DNA of 23,936 bases from CAUZFZ01 sp963579025 (lineage in GTDB: Bacteria; Planctomycetota; Planctomycetia; Planctomycetales; Planctomycetaceae). The notes beneath the pieces are model-generated. The model had not been told where the DNA came from. It saw only the letters and a program-made list of their open reading frames with translations, and searched no databases. The stretch is taken from NCBI GenBank assembly GCA_963579025.1, contig CAUZFZ010000160.1:1-23936 (forward strand). The letters are read 5' to 3'. Made by a program: the position numbers and the translations under genes. Positions 6,874 to 14,739 of this stretch are shown here, piece by piece (within the stretch, counting starts at the first letter, position 1; every line of letters begins with the position of its first letter).

Positions 6874-7269
6874 ATGGGTAAGTATGGTACGGCAGCCGTG
6901 AAGTCAGTTGAGATGGTGGTAAGTGGCGAGACGAGATCGCCGAAAACAGCGTGGCGAGATGTCACAAATGAGTTATTTGCAGATACTCAGTATGGTCCCA
7001 AATCGTGCCCAACTGGGGCTTTTCTTGGACTGTGTGAAGAAGGGCTAGTGAAAGGAATCTCGCCAGGCGACTACTGCGACTCAGAGGACAATAAGGACTA
7101 TGCCGTTGCCGCAGTGCGGGTACTTGGCGAGAAGCCTGAATTGGCGGGGAAGAAATCAGCACTCTGGAAAGTAGCAGTCGCACGCGTGCGTGACGATCCG
7201 GTCGTTCCCAATTCACAAATGGATGTCGTAGTGAGTTTGTGGGATGCCGGGTTCATAAAGGGCTCTTGA
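6874..7269 (+). CDS. Conserved uncharacterised small protein (possibly DUF6979 family)
   Basis: A 131-residue soluble protein with no signal peptide or membrane segment. It starts MGKYGTAAVKSVEM and contains CPTGAFLGLCEEGLVKGI near 44-61, NKDYAVAAVRVL near 72-83 and NSQMDVVVSLWDAGFIKG at the end; I recall this pattern from a widespread small bacterial family of unknown function, probably DUF6979, but cannot confirm it. GGGAG lies 6 nt before the ATG. It is the first gene of a three-gene block inserted between asd and lysA. Base composition is lower: two 60-nt samples give about 47-53% GC against about 62% in a sample of asd, which fits acquisition by transfer. Confidence 0.7.
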   Translation: MGKYGTAAVKSVEMVVSGETRSPKTAWRDVTNELFADTQYGPKSCPTGAFLGLCEEGLVKGISPGDYCDSEDNKDYAVAAVRVLGEKPELAGKKSALWKVAVARVRDDPVVPNSQMDVVVSLWDAGFIKGS

Positions 7270-7299
7270 TTTCCCAGACAGATAGGAACGGAGACCGCC

Positions 7300-7455
7300 A
7301 TGTGGAACATCATCATCGGCATCGCATTCATCATCGGCGGCCTGAGCGGCAAGATTGCTCTCCGCGGAACCGACAGTGGTGGTGCCATTGCAGCACTCGG
7401 TGGCGCACTGCTCATCTGGGGCATCGTCCAGAAGGTGCGGCAGAAACGCGAGTAG
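7300..7455 (+). CDS. Small membrane protein, 51 residues, function unknown
   Basis: A short open frame encodes MWNIIIGIAFIIGGLSGKIA followed by a Gly/Ala-rich second half ending QKVRQKRE. It forms two hydrophobic helices (about 2-16 and 28-43) joined by a short loop, with a basic tail, so a two-helix hairpin in the membrane is likely. GGAG (7290-7293) sits 6 nt upstream of the ATG, and the gene fills the 226-bp space between its neighbours in the same direction. No family recognised. An open frame in another register crosses the same stretch but lacks a ribosome binding site and protein-like composition. Confidence 0.65.
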   Translation: MWNIIIGIAFIIGGLSGKIALRGTDSGGAIAALGGALLIWGIVQKVRQKRE

Positions 7456-7495
7456 TCACGATTCGCGCGTCGGAGGTCGGCTCTGAGGAACAGTC

Positions 7496-8050
7496 ATGGC
7501 AAAGAAAAGGACCGCCAGCAAGTCGCCCGCCGTGCTTGTACCGCCCGAACGGATAGAAAACACAATCCTCCAGATTCGTGGTGAGAAGGTGATACTCGAC
7601 GCTGATCTTGCTTCGCTATATGGAGTGCCTACGAAACGACTTAACGAACAGGTCGGGCGAAATATCGAGAGATTCCCGGATGACTTTATGTTTCAACTGA
7701 CAGCCCGGGAGAAACAGGAGGTGGTCGCAAATTGCGACCACCTCTCAAAGCTTCGGTTCTCGAATTCCCTGCCGTATGCATTCACCGAACACGGAACACT
7801 GATGGCGGCAAATGTCCTGAGAACGCCGGCAGCCGTGCAGGTCAGCCTGCAGATTGTTCGGACGTTTGTGAAGTTGAGGCGGCTGCTTACGAGTCACCAG
7901 GAGCTTTCCAATCGACTGAATGAGTTGGAACAGAAGTACGACTCGCAATTTCAGGTTGTGTTCGATGCGATACGCCGACTGATGGAACCAGCGAGTAAAG
8001 CACCCGGCAGGCGAATCGGCTTTGCTCGGGAAAACGAGAAGAAATCATGA
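7496..8050 (+). CDS. ORF6N-domain protein (phage antirepressor-like DNA-binding protein)
   Basis: A 184-residue protein. The ORF6N domain spans about residues 17-103, recognisable by ILQIRGEKVILDADLASLYG, LNEQVGRNIERFPDDFMFQL and FTEHGTLMAANVL. ORF6N domains are known from phage and viral KilA-N/Bro-type proteins and from solitary bacterial genes; they are thought to bind DNA. The C-terminal part (about 120-165) is a charged helix likely to form a coiled coil; no KilA-C domain is seen. The ATG at 7496 has GAGGA 6 nt upstream. Its stop codon overlaps the lysA start in ATGA (8047-8050). With the two genes before it, it forms the probable acquired cassette. Confidence 0.87.
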   Translation: MAKKRTASKSPAVLVPPERIENTILQIRGEKVILDADLASLYGVPTKRLNEQVGRNIERFPDDFMFQLTAREKQEVVANCDHLSKLRFSNSLPYAFTEHGTLMAANVLRTPAAVQVSLQIVRTFVKLRRLLTSHQELSNRLNELEQKYDSQFQVVFDAIRRLMEPASKAPGRRIGFARENEKKS

Positions 8051-9324
8051 ACGCATTTCAGTATCGAGACGGACGGCTTTTCTGTGAGGACGTTCCTGTC
8101 GCCGGCCTGGCCGAGGAATTCGGGACGCCGACGTGGGTGTATTCGAAGGCCCAGTTTCTGCATCAGCTCAGTCAGATTCAGACGGCTTTCGCGGAAGTCG
8201 ATCCAGTCATCTGTTACTCGGTCAAAGCCAATTCGAACCTCAGCATTCTGAAGCTGATGAGTGAGGCCGGCGCGAGTTTTGATGTGGTGTCGGGTGGCGA
8301 ACTGTTCCGAGTCAAACAGGCGGGGGCGGATACAAAGAACGTCGTCTTTGCCGGCGTCGGCAAGACGGACGATGAGATCCGTTATGCACTCGAATGCGAC
8401 ATTCTGAAGTTCGACGTTGAGAGTGAAGCGGAACTCGATGCTATCGGCGCGATCGCACAGTCAATGAACACCGTCGGCCGCGTTGCATTGCGGCTCAACC
8501 CGGACATCGACGCGAAGACTCACAGCAAGACGACGACCGGCAAGAAGGGCAACAAGTTCGGCATGGACATCGAGCGTGCCGGACACCTGGCTGACAAAGT
8601 GCTCGCGAATCCGCACTTGCAGCTCAGTGGGATTCACATGCACCTGGGTTCGCCGATCCACAGCACTGAGCCGTATGAACGCGCCAGCGCAAAAGCGATC
8701 GAAGTCGTGCGCGAGTATCGATCCAAAGGGCACGAGATCAGTTGGATCAATCTCGGTGGCGGTTTTGCGATCAGTTACAAACACAATGAAGGTCTGGATG
8801 CCGCCGAGTACGCGAAAGTCATTGTGCCCGCCGTGAAGGAAGCCGGTTGTCGACTGGCCTTGGAACCCGGCCGATTCATCGCGGGTAATTCGGGCATCTT
8901 GCTGACGCGCGTGGTTTATACGAAGCGCGAAGGGGGCAAGCTGTTCATCATCCAGGACGGCGGCATGAACGACCTCGCCCGACCGGCGATATATGATTCA
9001 TTTCACCGAGTCTGGCCAGTGACGCCGACTGTCCCGATGCCGGACGATGCAGAATCCAGGCCCGACGGCTGCGAAGCGGCAGATGTCGTCGGCCCGATCT
9101 GCGAATCATGCGACTACTTCGCAAAAGACCGCTACCTGCCGCCAGTCAATCGCGGCGACCTGCTGTCAACATTCAGTGCCGGCGCTTACGGGACAGTCAT
9201 GAGCAACAACTACAATTCCCGTCCACGCGGCGCAGAGATTCTCGTCGATGGCGACTCCTACAAAGTCGTCCGCAAGCCGGAGACGCTGGAAGACCTCGTG
9301 CGCCACGAGTTGGTGGATCATTAA
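8047..9324 (+). CDS. lysA: Diaminopimelate decarboxylase
   Basis: A PLP enzyme that decarboxylates meso-diaminopimelate to lysine, the last step of lysine synthesis. The protein has 425 residues. The PLP Lys60 lies in CYSVKANSN, the glycine-rich phosphate-binding segment in NLGGGF (235-240), EPGRFI at 273-278, and the active-site Cys352 in GPICES, all of the fold-III decarboxylase pattern. The start ATG lies inside the last codons of the ORF6N gene (ATGA overlap), so translation may be coupled to that gene; GAGAAG upstream can serve as a weak ribosome binding site. The aspartate pathway partner asd lies upstream. Confidence 0.96.
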   Translation: MNAFQYRDGRLFCEDVPVAGLAEEFGTPTWVYSKAQFLHQLSQIQTAFAEVDPVICYSVKANSNLSILKLMSEAGASFDVVSGGELFRVKQAGADTKNVVFAGVGKTDDEIRYALECDILKFDVESEAELDAIGAIAQSMNTVGRVALRLNPDIDAKTHSKTTTGKKGNKFGMDIERAGHLADKVLANPHLQLSGIHMHLGSPIHSTEPYERASAKAIEVVREYRSKGHEISWINLGGGFAISYKHNEGLDAAEYAKVIVPAVKEAGCRLALEPGRFIAGNSGILLTRVVYTKREGGKLFIIQDGGMNDLARPAIYDSFHRVWPVTPTVPMPDDAESRPDGCEAADVVGPICESCDYFAKDRYLPPVNRGDLLSTFSAGAYGTVMSNNYNSRPRGAEILVDGDSYKVVRKPETLEDLVRHELVDH

Positions 9325-9339
9325 CGTGTCCTGGCCCGA

Positions 9340-10212
9340 GTGAGCCGTCCTGTGAACGAAATCGGATGCATCGGTCTGGGACTGCTTGGCTCAGCACTCA
9401 GCGAACGTCTGACTGCCGCGGGCTGGACAGTTCGCGGTTTCGACATCGAAGCAGAACGACGGTCGGAGCATGCATCGCGAGGCGGCATTTCGGTTGAATC
9501 TGCTTGCGCCGCCGCTGAGTCGGATGTGCTGCTGCTTAGCCTGCCGACGTCCGACATCGTGGAATCAGTTCTCGGAGGGCTCGCGGGTTCGCTGACTCAC
9601 GGGCAGACGATCATCGACACTACGACTGGTGCTCCCGAAACCGTCGAGCGTCTTGGCAGACGACTGGCCGAACGAGGCATCGATTACCTCGATGCGACTG
9701 TCGGCGGATCGAGTGAGCAGGCGCGTCATGGCGACGCGATCATTATGTGTGGAGGCGAGTCGTCTCCATTTGAACGAAACCGTGAACTGTTCGATGCGCT
9801 GGCGAAGCAGACGTTCTATCTCGGTCCGAGCGGTAGTGGATCGCGCATGAAGCTGGTGCTCAATCTGGTGCTCGGGTTGAATCGTGCCGTGCTGGGAGAA
9901 GGACTGGCGTTCGCCCGGGCCTGCGGCATCGACGAATCTGTCGCACTGGATATTCTGCGCGCTGGACCATCGTGGTCGAAGGTCATGGACACCAAGGGCG
10001 AAAAGATGCTGACGGGTGATTTTGAGCCCCAGGCGCGACTCGCCCAGCACCTCAAGGATGTGCGGCTGATCCTTGAGGCGGGTCGGCAGTCGAACGCGAT
10101 GCTGCCTCTGTCGAAACTGCACGAGCAACTGCTGGACGAACTCGTGCAGGCGGGCTACGGCGACCTGGACAACAGCGCCGTGATCCGAGCATTCAAACCT
10201 TCCGATGTCTGA
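9340..10212 (+). CDS. NAD(P)-dependent beta-hydroxyacid dehydrogenase (3-hydroxyisobutyrate dehydrogenase family)
   Basis: A 290-residue oxidoreductase that should oxidise a short beta-hydroxyacid or reduce the matching semialdehyde; the substrate cannot be told. The N-terminal Rossmann motif is GCIGLGLLGSAL (9-20). The substrate loop, usually DAPVSGG, is here DATVGGSS (118-125), and the catalytic Lys171 lies in SGSRMKLVLN. The C-terminal helical domain is complete. The start may be GTG at 9340 or GTG at 9352, which begins just before the Rossmann motif; neither has a strong ribosome binding site. It begins 15 nt after lysA and is probably cotranscribed. Confidence 0.88.
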   Translation: MSRPVNEIGCIGLGLLGSALSERLTAAGWTVRGFDIEAERRSEHASRGGISVESACAAAESDVLLLSLPTSDIVESVLGGLAGSLTHGQTIIDTTTGAPETVERLGRRLAERGIDYLDATVGGSSEQARHGDAIIMCGGESSPFERNRELFDALAKQTFYLGPSGSGSRMKLVLNLVLGLNRAVLGEGLAFARACGIDESVALDILRAGPSWSKVMDTKGEKMLTGDFEPQARLAQHLKDVRLILEAGRQSNAMLPLSKLHEQLLDELVQAGYGDLDNSAVIRAFKPSDV

Positions 10213-10230
10213 GTCCATTCCTCGTCGAGC

Positions 10231-10294
10231 ATCCACGAAAGACACGAAACGCACGAAAACAAATCCTTTCGTGTCATTCGTGTGTTTCGTGGAT
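10231..10294. repeat. Imperfect 28-bp inverted repeat made of CACGAAA words
   Basis: The arms at 10231-10258 and 10267-10294 pair at 24 of 28 positions around an 8-nt loop. The left arm contains three spaced CACGAAA words, the right arm their complements. It starts 18 bp after the dehydrogenase stop, so it is placed like a transcription terminator, though no T-run follows. I recall similar TTTCGTG-rich palindromes from planctomycete and verrucomicrobial intergenic regions. Confidence 0.8.
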
Positions 10295-10421
10295 GGACGA
10301 CTGCATGGGCCGTCTGACGGACTGGAATCCAGGCGGTGGAAAGGCGAGGCTGTGCGTCCCATCAATATGAGTGCAACAGGCTGGACTGTTCTGTCCGGCC
10401 GAGCCAGACCACATCGGACCT

Positions 10422-13400
10422 ATGGCCTCAAGTAAACCGTCACATTCAGAACAGTCGCCTTCCCGGACGTCGTCAGCCGACAGTCGGCGCGCGCCGGCGC
10501 AAGAGAATGCGTCGTCGCTTTCCGGGCCATCTGATTCGTTGGTGATGGTGCCACAGAGCGAAGACTACGAGATACAGGAACCTGCCGGTCGCGACACGAA
10601 CGGCACGGTGTGGAAAGCCCTGGATCGAGTCGGGCAACGGACCGTGGCTCTCAAGCGAATACGGCCCGAGCTGGCCGAAAGCCGTGAATTGATCGCACGT
10701 ATCCGTCGTGATGTGAAGACTTTCGCTGGATTCCAGCACCCCGGGATCGTCCAGGTCTTTGACTTGAAGAAGGACGACGACGGTTTGTTCCTCGTGTTGG
10801 AATGGGTGGACGGCTGGAATCTCACGGAGACGATGCAGACCTCGGGGCCGCTGGAAGAACTGCGAGCGGTCAAGGGCATTGCTCGTGTGGCCGACGCCCT
10901 GCAGGCGGCCCACGAGCAAAAGATTACGCATCGCAATATCAAGCCGGCCAACATCCTGCTGGCCCCGCACGGCAAACTGAAGTTGACCGACTTCGGACTG
11001 GTTCGAGTCGATGTGGAGTCGTTGGCTGATTCGCTTGAGGTGACGGACTTTGTCGCCCCGGAACTCGTCGTGAATCCTCGCGATGTCAGCGTCCAAAGCG
11101 ACATCTGGAGTCTGGCCGCAACGCTGTATCAGTTACTGACGGGCTGGAGTGTGCGCGAATTCGAAGAAACGCTCCTCCCGGCCACGCTGCGAGACACGTT
11201 GCTGTGTGCACTGGCGGACGACCCGGCGGCTCGGTTTGGTGATGCCGACCGATTCGCGGCCGCACTGCGAGGAGACCGCTCGGAATTCAAGTCACGCAAA
11301 CCTGAGACACCGAAACTGCTCACGGTTAAGCCGACCGTTAGTGCTGTTTCACCGACGGTGGCTGGATCCACTGTGTCGATCTCCCGGCCCGCCTCAACGG
11401 CTCGCTCTGCCTCGGCCACCCCAACTCAAGCGAGTTCCCGGACGCGGGCGTCGACCACGGTGGAAACACCGAACGACGTCCAGCCATCGGCAAAAACCGA
11501 ACCGTCCCCAAAACGTCGACCTTCAGAGCCGACACAGCCAGCAACGCGACGAGCCACGAAACAGCAATCGACGACAACGACTGAATCGGCGGAGGCGGGC
11601 AGCAGTCCCGGTCGCGTCACGAAACTGCGGCGCCCGATCATCACGCCGCAGCCAGACGAAGGATCAACGACCACGAATCGGACGCCAGCCAGGACTGATC
11701 AATCGACGCCAGCTCAAGAGCAGTTAGCAGTGAGTTCGCCGGCTGGGTTGCAGCAACGAGCCGAAGTTTCTGCGGATGGTGATTCAAAGCCGCAAGGCAG
11801 TGTTCCGCGCGGGGCGCAATCGGAACAGAAAGTTGCTGATCAATCGCCCGGACCGGCGCCACCATCGACCGCTGGCCGCGGCGCGTCCAACGACGAGTCT
11901 TCGGCCGAAGCGCCGGTCACGCGGCGTGAGACAACCACGCGGGACGCAGCAGCCAATGCCACATCGACGGATAATTCCGCACCGCGTTCATCCCAGCCGG
12001 CGACATCGGAATCCAGTCCTTCGTCAGCACCACCGAGCCGATCGGATCCCAAATCCGAGCCGGCTGCCGCAGCTTCCTCGCCACAAGCGGCAAGGGTCGA
12101 GCAGCCCACGTCCTCGTTGTCAGGCCGTGTTTCATTCGGTGGCGGAGGGGAACAGGCAACCGGCGAATCGGTTGACGCATCCGAAGTCGAGGATGACCAC
12201 GAGGGTCGCAGCCAGCAGACCAAAACTACCTCTCAGACGTTGATTGTCGCGTGGGTCGTCGGTCTGGCGTTTGTCCTGGCGATCGTGATCTTCATCGACT
12301 CGGACCGTGCGAAGCGCGCGAACGAGAATCGGCTGACGACCGGGAACTCCGGCATGCAGGACACGGGCCCTCCTCCGGTCCCGACTGCTGAAGTCGATGA
12401 TTTTGCGGGTCATGAGATCTCGGTCGGACCGCTCGGCCAGTTCAAGTCGATTCAGCCATGTCTCGATTACCTGAAACGGAATGCTCATCGCTACGCGGGT
12501 AACTCACGCCGACAAAACGTCCAACTGCTGGTCAGCGGAGGCAAGACTTATGGTCCGCTGGTTCTCGATAACTCGTACGGCGAATACCCGCATGGCATCC
12601 ACATTATCGCACAGGGGGACACGAGACCCGTCCTGAGTGCTCCGGGCGAGATTCCTGTTCGACTGCAGAATGTCAGGAGTTTTCGGCTGGAGGGCTTTGA
12701 TGTCGACACCAGTGAAGACGACGTGGCGATTCAGATCAGTGGACTCGTTCCGAGCACCAGGCTGGTCGACCTGCATGTCTCTGGTTTCAAGGAATGCGGA
12801 CTGCAGTTGAACGACGTTGTGGGTGATGTGGCTGACGAGCTGGTTATTGAATCGGTTCATTTCGAGTCCGGCTCGGCGAATGCGGTTGGTATTCGCATCT
12901 CGGGCAGCGACGAGGTGACACCAACACGGACAAAGATTCTGAACTGTCGCATGACAGGACCTCAGCAGGCAGGCATCGTGCTGGATGGTGGCGGCAGTTT
13001 CGTTGAGCTGCGCGAGAACATCATTGACCAGGCCGATGTGGGACTCCGCTTCAGCGGGGAGTCGGTTGACTGGATCGACTTACTGATTGCCAACACGACA
13101 TTTTACAAATGTGGCCGCGCTGGCGTCGTGTTCGACCATCCGCCTGCGACTGGCGGGCTCCGCGGGACGCAGTTGACGTTCTACCGCAATCTGTTTGCCA
13201 AAGGCGGTGGGCCTGAAGTGCTGTTCGAGACGGGCATTGAGCCCGATCGGTTTAACGACCTGATCTCGACCATCAGCGGCAGTGGTATCCGTGAGAACTG
13301 GTCCGACCGGCAATCGCCGGCGGATCCCGCAGCCGGCGAAGCAGAAATTGTCGACATCGACTCAACGCGAACAGAGAGTCGGCGTGTCGAGTCTGTCGAA

Positions 13401-13526
13401 TTCCGGTCGACCGATCGAAACCGTTCTGACTTTCTGATGCTGAAACGAAAGTCGCCCCTTGGATCGGTCGGAGTGCCACGGCTGGGAACCAGATCGTGGA
13501 TTGGTGCTCGCCCTCCATTCAAGTAG
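10422..13526 (+). CDS. Predicted pseudokinase with transmembrane helix and extracytoplasmic beta-helix domain
   Basis: A 1034-residue membrane protein (from the ATG at 10422). A Ser/Thr-kinase-like domain covers about 44-285: a weak glycine loop (AGRDTNGTV), the ATP lysine K78 in VALKRI, LTDFGLV, VAPEL and SDIWSLAATLYQLLTG. The catalytic HRD is HRN (Asn172 in THRNIKPANIL), so the catalytic base is missing and phosphotransfer is unlikely, while ATP binding may remain. About 300 residues of Ser/Thr/Pro/Gln-rich disordered linker follow, then one membrane helix (about 607-626). The outer part (about 650-960) has repeated short strands like a right-handed parallel beta-helix, the fold of carbohydrate-binding or cleaving proteins. 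A GTG at 10371 in the same frame is an alternative start; neither has a clear ribosome binding site. It may act as a wall or polysaccharide sensor; this is inference. Confidence 0.85.
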   Translation: MASSKPSHSEQSPSRTSSADSRRAPAQENASSLSGPSDSLVMVPQSEDYEIQEPAGRDTNGTVWKALDRVGQRTVALKRIRPELAESRELIARIRRDVKTFAGFQHPGIVQVFDLKKDDDGLFLVLEWVDGWNLTETMQTSGPLEELRAVKGIARVADALQAAHEQKITHRNIKPANILLAPHGKLKLTDFGLVRVDVESLADSLEVTDFVAPELVVNPRDVSVQSDIWSLAATLYQLLTGWSVREFEETLLPATLRDTLLCALADDPAARFGDADRFAAALRGDRSEFKSRKPETPKLLTVKPTVSAVSPTVAGSTVSISRPASTARSASATPTQASSRTRASTTVETPNDVQPSAKTEPSPKRRPSEPTQPATRRATKQQSTTTTESAEAGSSPGRVTKLRRPIITPQPDEGSTTTNRTPARTDQSTPAQEQLAVSSPAGLQQRAEVSADGDSKPQGSVPRGAQSEQKVADQSPGPAPPSTAGRGASNDESSAEAPVTRRETTTRDAAANATSTDNSAPRSSQPATSESSPSSAPPSRSDPKSEPAAAASSPQAARVEQPTSSLSGRVSFGGGGEQATGESVDASEVEDDHEGRSQQTKTTSQTLIVAWVVGLAFVLAIVIFIDSDRAKRANENRLTTGNSGMQDTGPPPVPTAEVDDFAGHEISVGPLGQFKSIQPCLDYLKRNAHRYAGNSRRQNVQLLVSGGKTYGPLVLDNSYGEYPHGIHIIAQGDTRPVLSAPGEIPVRLQNVRSFRLEGFDVDTSEDDVAIQISGLVPSTRLVDLHVSGFKECGLQLNDVVGDVADELVIESVHFESGSANAVGIRISGSDEVTPTRTKILNCRMTGPQQAGIVLDGGGSFVELRENIIDQADVGLRFSGESVDWIDLLIANTTFYKCGRAGVVFDHPPATGGLRGTQLTFYRNLFAKGGGPEVLFETGIEPDRFNDLISTISGSGIRENWSDRQSPADPAAGEAEIVDIDSTRTESRRVESVEFRSTDRNRSDFLMLKRKSPLGSVGVPRLGTRSWIGARPPFK

Positions 13527-14154
13527 TCAGCCAGCCGTCAAAGTGAAACGGACACAGGCGAACGAATGAAGTTGTCGTACACGCTGGTCTGCGTTTTTCG
13601 CCTGAAAATCCCGCAAATCTATGCCGCCGAGTCGGTTGCCGACTCAACTGCAAACGCTATTGTGACTGGCGTTCCAGAGTCGGGCCGTCGTGGTGAATGC
13701 TCAAGTCTGAGCTGACTGCCCAGTCCGGTTTCGCGTCCGTTTGAGCCCTTTCGAACGTGATGCTCCGAGCCGGTTTCTTCAAGGGGACACGCGGGCTCTC
13801 TCTATGCCCGCGGCTTTTCACCGGTTGGACGCAGGGATCGATTGTCCAGCCACACCAGATTGCCAGCTACCCACGACTCACTTGCAGAGTCCGTTGTGTT
13901 GGCCGTCTTGAGACGGGCGCGTCTCACAGAGATTGTGCGTTTTTCGGTTGCACGATCCGTTCGTCATCGATTCGAAAAACCCACAGCCTCGCGGATCCAC
14001 TTGCCGCTGTGTCGGAACACGCTGCGCTAGCGATTCGCGGGTGGAAGTTCATTGACGGACAACTGGCGCGAACCGTGAACGGAAGCCGGCGCCGGGAATC
14101 CACATCGCACAGGCGCGCGTATCTGCGCGGGAACTAATACACGGAGGAATCACA
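13527..14154. other. 628-bp gap with no convincing gene
   Basis: No open frame here looks like protein; one on the plus strand (13757-14137) has an Arg/Cys/Ser-rich composition typical of non-coding GC-rich DNA. I see a short hairpin GAGTCGG/CCGACTC at 13629-13645 and a terminator-like hairpin at 13790-13812. The last 10-20 bases hold the ribosome binding site of the CAP gene. The stretch is long for this compact window and could hide a small RNA or a decayed gene. Confidence 0.6.
13790..13818 (+). terminator. Terminator-like hairpin
   Basis: CGCGGGC (13790-13796) pairs exactly with GCCCGCG (13806-13812) around a 9-nt loop and is followed by GCTTTT. An outer pair CCGGT (13770-13774) and ACCGG (13820-13824) could extend the structure. 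It lies about 265 bp past the pseudokinase gene, so it may end that transcript, but the T-run is short. Confidence 0.35.
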
Positions 14155-14739
14155 ATGTTGAACGCGATCACTGCAACTGTTCTGACGGTTTCGATGGGCC
14201 TGAGTCCCGAGGCCGGTCTGACGGCGGGAAAGACATCACGCAACGGATGGCTGACTCAGCATCCGACGATCGTCCGGATGATGGAGCTACAGAATATCGA
14301 GCGTGCCCGTTACGGACTGGCGCCGCTGAAGATGAATGAGAAGATGTGCCTGGCCGCGCAGAAGCACGCCGAGTGGATGGCCGAAACCGGCTACTACATG
14401 CACAGCAATTTGCCCTGGCCCGAGATCATCCACGCAGGACCCAGAACTGCGGAGGGAGCGGTCAATGACTGGATCTGGTCACCCTCGCATCATGCGGTCA
14501 TGCTTACGGGACAGGTCGCCGGACTCGGTTATGCGAAGAACGGCGGAGTCGGCTACTGGGTGACCGTGATCGATTCCGACGCCAGTGCGGCGTCGACCGA
14601 GTACGTTCAGCCATACACGCAGACGCAGACGCGCGGTTACGTGCAGCAGGGTGCCTTCTACCAGACTGCTGGCGCTAGAACGGCACCGGGAGGAGCAGGG
14701 CGTGGTTTTCGAAGAGGACGCCTTTCGCGTGCTCGCTGA
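14155..14739 (+). CDS. Secreted CAP-domain (SCP/PR-1-like) protein
   Basis: A 194-residue protein with a probable signal peptide (about residues 1-24, MLNAITATVLTVSMGLSPEA). The CAP domain spans about 38-140: MMELQNIERARYGLAPLKMN, the helix with AAQKHAEWMAETG and MHSNLPWPEII, EGAVNDWIWSPSHHAVML, and GVGYWVTVI. Bacterial CAP proteins are secreted and of largely unknown function; His residues in this fold can bind metal. GGAGG lies about 8 nt before the ATG. The tail after 150 is Gln/Gly/Arg-rich, and its last 22 codons overlap the convergent membrane-protein gene, so the true C-terminal end may have drifted. Confidence 0.82.
   Translation: MLNAITATVLTVSMGLSPEAGLTAGKTSRNGWLTQHPTIVRMMELQNIERARYGLAPLKMNEKMCLAAQKHAEWMAETGYYMHSNLPWPEIIHAGPRTAEGAVNDWIWSPSHHAVMLTGQVAGLGYAKNGGVGYWVTVIDSDASAASTEYVQPYTQTQTRGYVQQGAFYQTAGARTAPGGAGRGFRRGRLSRAR

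Noticed and set aside
13757..14137. 126-codon open frame in the gap before the CAP gene
   Set aside because: Arg/Ser/Cys-rich composition, no ribosome binding site, no domain; crosses the terminator-like hairpin.
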